From UBA6624 sp964517115 [NCBI: uncultured bacterium] (lineage in GTDB: Bacteria > UBP7 > UBA6624): a DNA stretch of 7,619 nucleotides. Of the stretch, positions 6,390 through 7,619 are shown piece after piece. The notes beneath the pieces were generated by a model. The model ran no database searches, had not been told where the DNA came from, and saw nothing but the letters and a program-made list of their open reading frames with translations. Numbering within the stretch: position 1 is the first letter of the stretch; each line of letters opens with the position of its first letter. Both the position numbers and the translations under genes were made by a program. The DNA is taken from assembly GCA_964517115.1 (NCBI GenBank), contig CAZFBE010000037.1, positions 1-7,619 of the forward strand, written 5' to 3'.

Positions 6390-6935
6390 GCTTTTATTTT
6401 TAGACTCATAAATCTCTTCTACATTCTTTTCAAAATTGATTCTCGATTGTTCAATCAGGTCTTCATTTCTTTTTATTTGATCTTCACTGACTTCATCCTT
6501 CAAACCATTTAATGAATTTCTTGCTTCTCTTCTAAAATTCCTAATCTTTATTTTTGCACCTTCGGAGATCTCTTTAACTTTTTTAGAAAGATCCAATCTT
6601 GTCTCCTGTGTAAGTGGCGGAAGTTTTAAAAATATCCTTCCATCATTATGTGATACTGAAATATTCAAATTTTCTCTCGTTATCTCTTTCTCAACCTCTT
6701 TTCCAACAGAAGCATCGAAAAGATTTAACATGATAGTCAAAGCATCCTGTACAGATAAAATTCCAAGATCTTGAAGTTTGAAAGAGCCTTCCCATGAAGG
6801 AACTTCTATAGATACTTTTTCAAAGGCAGCAACATTAGCTCGTCCTGCATGGAGCTTGACATACTCACTTTTAAGGTAGTCAATAGCCTCCTCGCAGGAC
6901 ATTTCAAAAAGTTCAACAATTTCTTCTAAATCCAT
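6375..6935 (-). CDS. frr: Ribosome recycling factor RRF
   Basis: RRF, with EF-G, splits post-termination ribosomes in the cytoplasm. The 186-residue length is normal. Domain I is the three-helix bundle made of residues about 1-31 and 107-186. It contains GRA at 31-33, PPLTQETR at 106-113 and IRNFRREARNSL at 131-142, which keeps the arginines that contact 23S rRNA. NDGRIFLKLPPL at 97-108 is typical of the return hinge. Domain II (about 33-104) is divergent: the usual VEYYG..(T)PL.QLA reads IEVPSWEGSFKLQDLG, two residues longer. IRTGRA has become LHAGRA, and DLGLNP has become NLNISV. The ATG at 6935 is one base after the pyrH stop. The nearest Shine-Dalgarno-like AGGAA is about 15 bases away, too far to be convincing, so coupling to pyrH is likely. 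The pyrH-frr-uppS order confirms identity despite the divergence. Confidence 0.95.
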   Translation of the reverse strand: MDLEEIVELFEMSCEEAIDYLKSEYVKLHAGRANVAAFEKVSIEVPSWEGSFKLQDLGILSVQDALTIMLNLFDASVGKEVEKEITRENLNISVSHNDGRIFLKLPPLTQETRLDLSKKVKEISEGAKIKIRNFRREARNSLNGLKDEVSEDQIKRNEDLIEQSRINFEKNVEEIYESKNKSILNN

Positions 6936-6936
6936 T

Positions 6937-7619
6937 TTATTTAATTAAAGTTCCTATATTCTCTCCAGCAATTGCTCTTTTTAATGAATTTTCTTCAAAA
7001 ATACTAAAAACTCTCACGGGGATACTGTTATCCCTACAAATAGATATAGCAGCAGAATCCATAACTCCATAATCTTCAGTTAAAAAATCTTTATAGCCTA
7101 AGGAATTTATGTGTTTTGCATTTGGGTTCTTTTTTGGGTCATCGGTATAAACACCATTTACAGAAGTTGCCTTCATTAAAGATTCACACTTCAGCTCTGC
7201 AGCTCTTAATGCAGCAGCAGAGTCTGTTGTGAAATAAGGATTCCCAGTTCCACAAGCCAATATAACAATCCTGCCTTTTTGAAGATGCCTAAGAGCCCTT
7301 CTCCTAATGAAAGGCTCTGCCAATTGTCTCATCTCAACTGCAGTCATAACTCTCGTTTCTCTTCCAGCCTCTTCAAGAAATGATTGAAAAATAAGCGCAT
7401 TCATAACCGTAGCTAGCATTCCAGCGCTGTCTGCGGAAGCACGTTCAACCCCATAAGATGTAGCAGGAGCACCTCTAAAAAGATTTCCCCCTCCTATAAC
7501 AAGCGCTAATTCAGAACCTGAACAAGAATCAACGATATTTTCAGCTAGTTTTTTTATTTCAGGGAAATCAAAACCAAAATCCAAATGGCCTTGAAAAAAT
7601 GCCCCGGAGAGTTTAAGTA
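6937..7619 (-). CDS. pyrH: UMP kinase PyrH, 5' partial
   Basis: UMP kinase phosphorylates UMP to UDP in pyrimidine nucleotide synthesis. It is a cytoplasmic hexamer of the amino-acid kinase fold, usually allosterically controlled by GTP and UTP. The frame stays open to the window edge: codons from 7617 read LKLSGAFFQGHLDFGFDF, matching the family N-terminus LLKLSGEAL.G..GFGID. A TTG at 7584 is therefore not the start, and the real one lies a few codons beyond 7619. Of 226 visible residues, the nucleotide-binding VIGGGNLFRG is at 40-49, and DSAGMLATVMNAL at 63-75 is the UMP-site helix. AEPFIRRRALRHL (100-112), CGTGNPYFTTDSAAALRAAE (122-141), KATSVNGVYTDDPKKNP (149-165) and VMDSAAISICRDN (185-197) follow. 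Unusual is KLSGAFF, where the common Glu of KLSGEA is Ala. The gene ends one base before frr, the standard neighbour. Confidence 0.96.
   Translation of the reverse strand, partial: LKLSGAFFQGHLDFGFDFPEIKKLAENIVDSCSGSELALVIGGGNLFRGAPATSYGVERASADSAGMLATVMNALIFQSFLEEAGRETRVMTAVEMRQLAEPFIRRRALRHLQKGRIVILACGTGNPYFTTDSAAALRAAELKCESLMKATSVNGVYTDDPKKNPNAKHINSLGYKDFLTEDYGVMDSAAISICRDNSIPVRVFSIFEENSLKRAIAGENIGTLIK

Noticed and set aside
7582-7584. TTG as the start of a 215-residue UMP kinase.
   Set aside because: The codons before it encode the conserved KLSG-type N-terminus in the same frame up to the window edge, so the gene is simply cut by the boundary.
1-7619. Search for mobile elements, CRISPR repeats, tRNA or rRNA genes, riboswitches and a hidden novel system.
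   Set aside because: The window is filled by core genes with at most 12 bases between them. No direct repeat arrays, terminal inverted repeats or RNA gene hallmarks were seen.

Overview
This is a bacterial operon fragment with every gene on the minus strand, so transcription runs from base 7619 down to base 1. The DNA is AT-rich (roughly a third G+C by eye). The reading order is pyrH (start beyond the window), frr, uppS, cdsA, rseP, a family-2 glycosyltransferase, rimP, nusA and infB (end beyond the window). The backbone matches the widespread bacterial order pyrH-frr-uppS-cdsA-dxr-rseP ... rimP-nusA-(ylxR)-infB. Here dxr is absent between cdsA and rseP, ylxR is absent between nusA and infB, and a glycosyltransferase sits between rseP and rimP. 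The gene set is bacterial beyond doubt. The phylum cannot be fixed from this window: several proteins are divergent, and the RseP-plus-CdsA set fits many diderm and some monoderm lineages.

Bases 6937-7619 (pyrH) and 6375-6935 (frr) encode UMP kinase and ribosome recycling factor. Bases 4781-6362 encode the membrane-lipid pair UppS (undecaprenyl diphosphate, the wall and glycan carrier lipid) and CdsA (CDP-diacylglycerol, the phospholipid precursor). Bases 3294-4778 encode an RseP-like site-2 intramembrane protease with a changed second active-site motif, and 2668-3297 a soluble-looking glycosyltransferase. Bases 1-2668 encode the transcription/translation block RimP (30S maturation), NusA (elongation, termination and antitermination) and the first 304 residues of IF2.

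Packing is extreme. With the starts chosen here only 18 bases are untranslated, spread over four gaps of 3, 2, 12 and 1 bp, and the other junctions overlap by 1 to 8 bp. No stretch over 12 bp lacks a gene, and I saw no promoter, intrinsic terminator, RNA gene, mobile element, CRISPR array or repeat family. Two junctions (frr/uppS and rseP/glycosyltransferase) carry small inverted repeats that include the downstream ribosome binding site, which suggests translational coupling.

Nothing here looks like a new defence or mobile system. The points worth a second look are the altered RseP motif, its large PDZ-unlike middle region, the embedded glycosyltransferase, the missing dxr, and unusual residues in IF2 switch I and RRF domain II.
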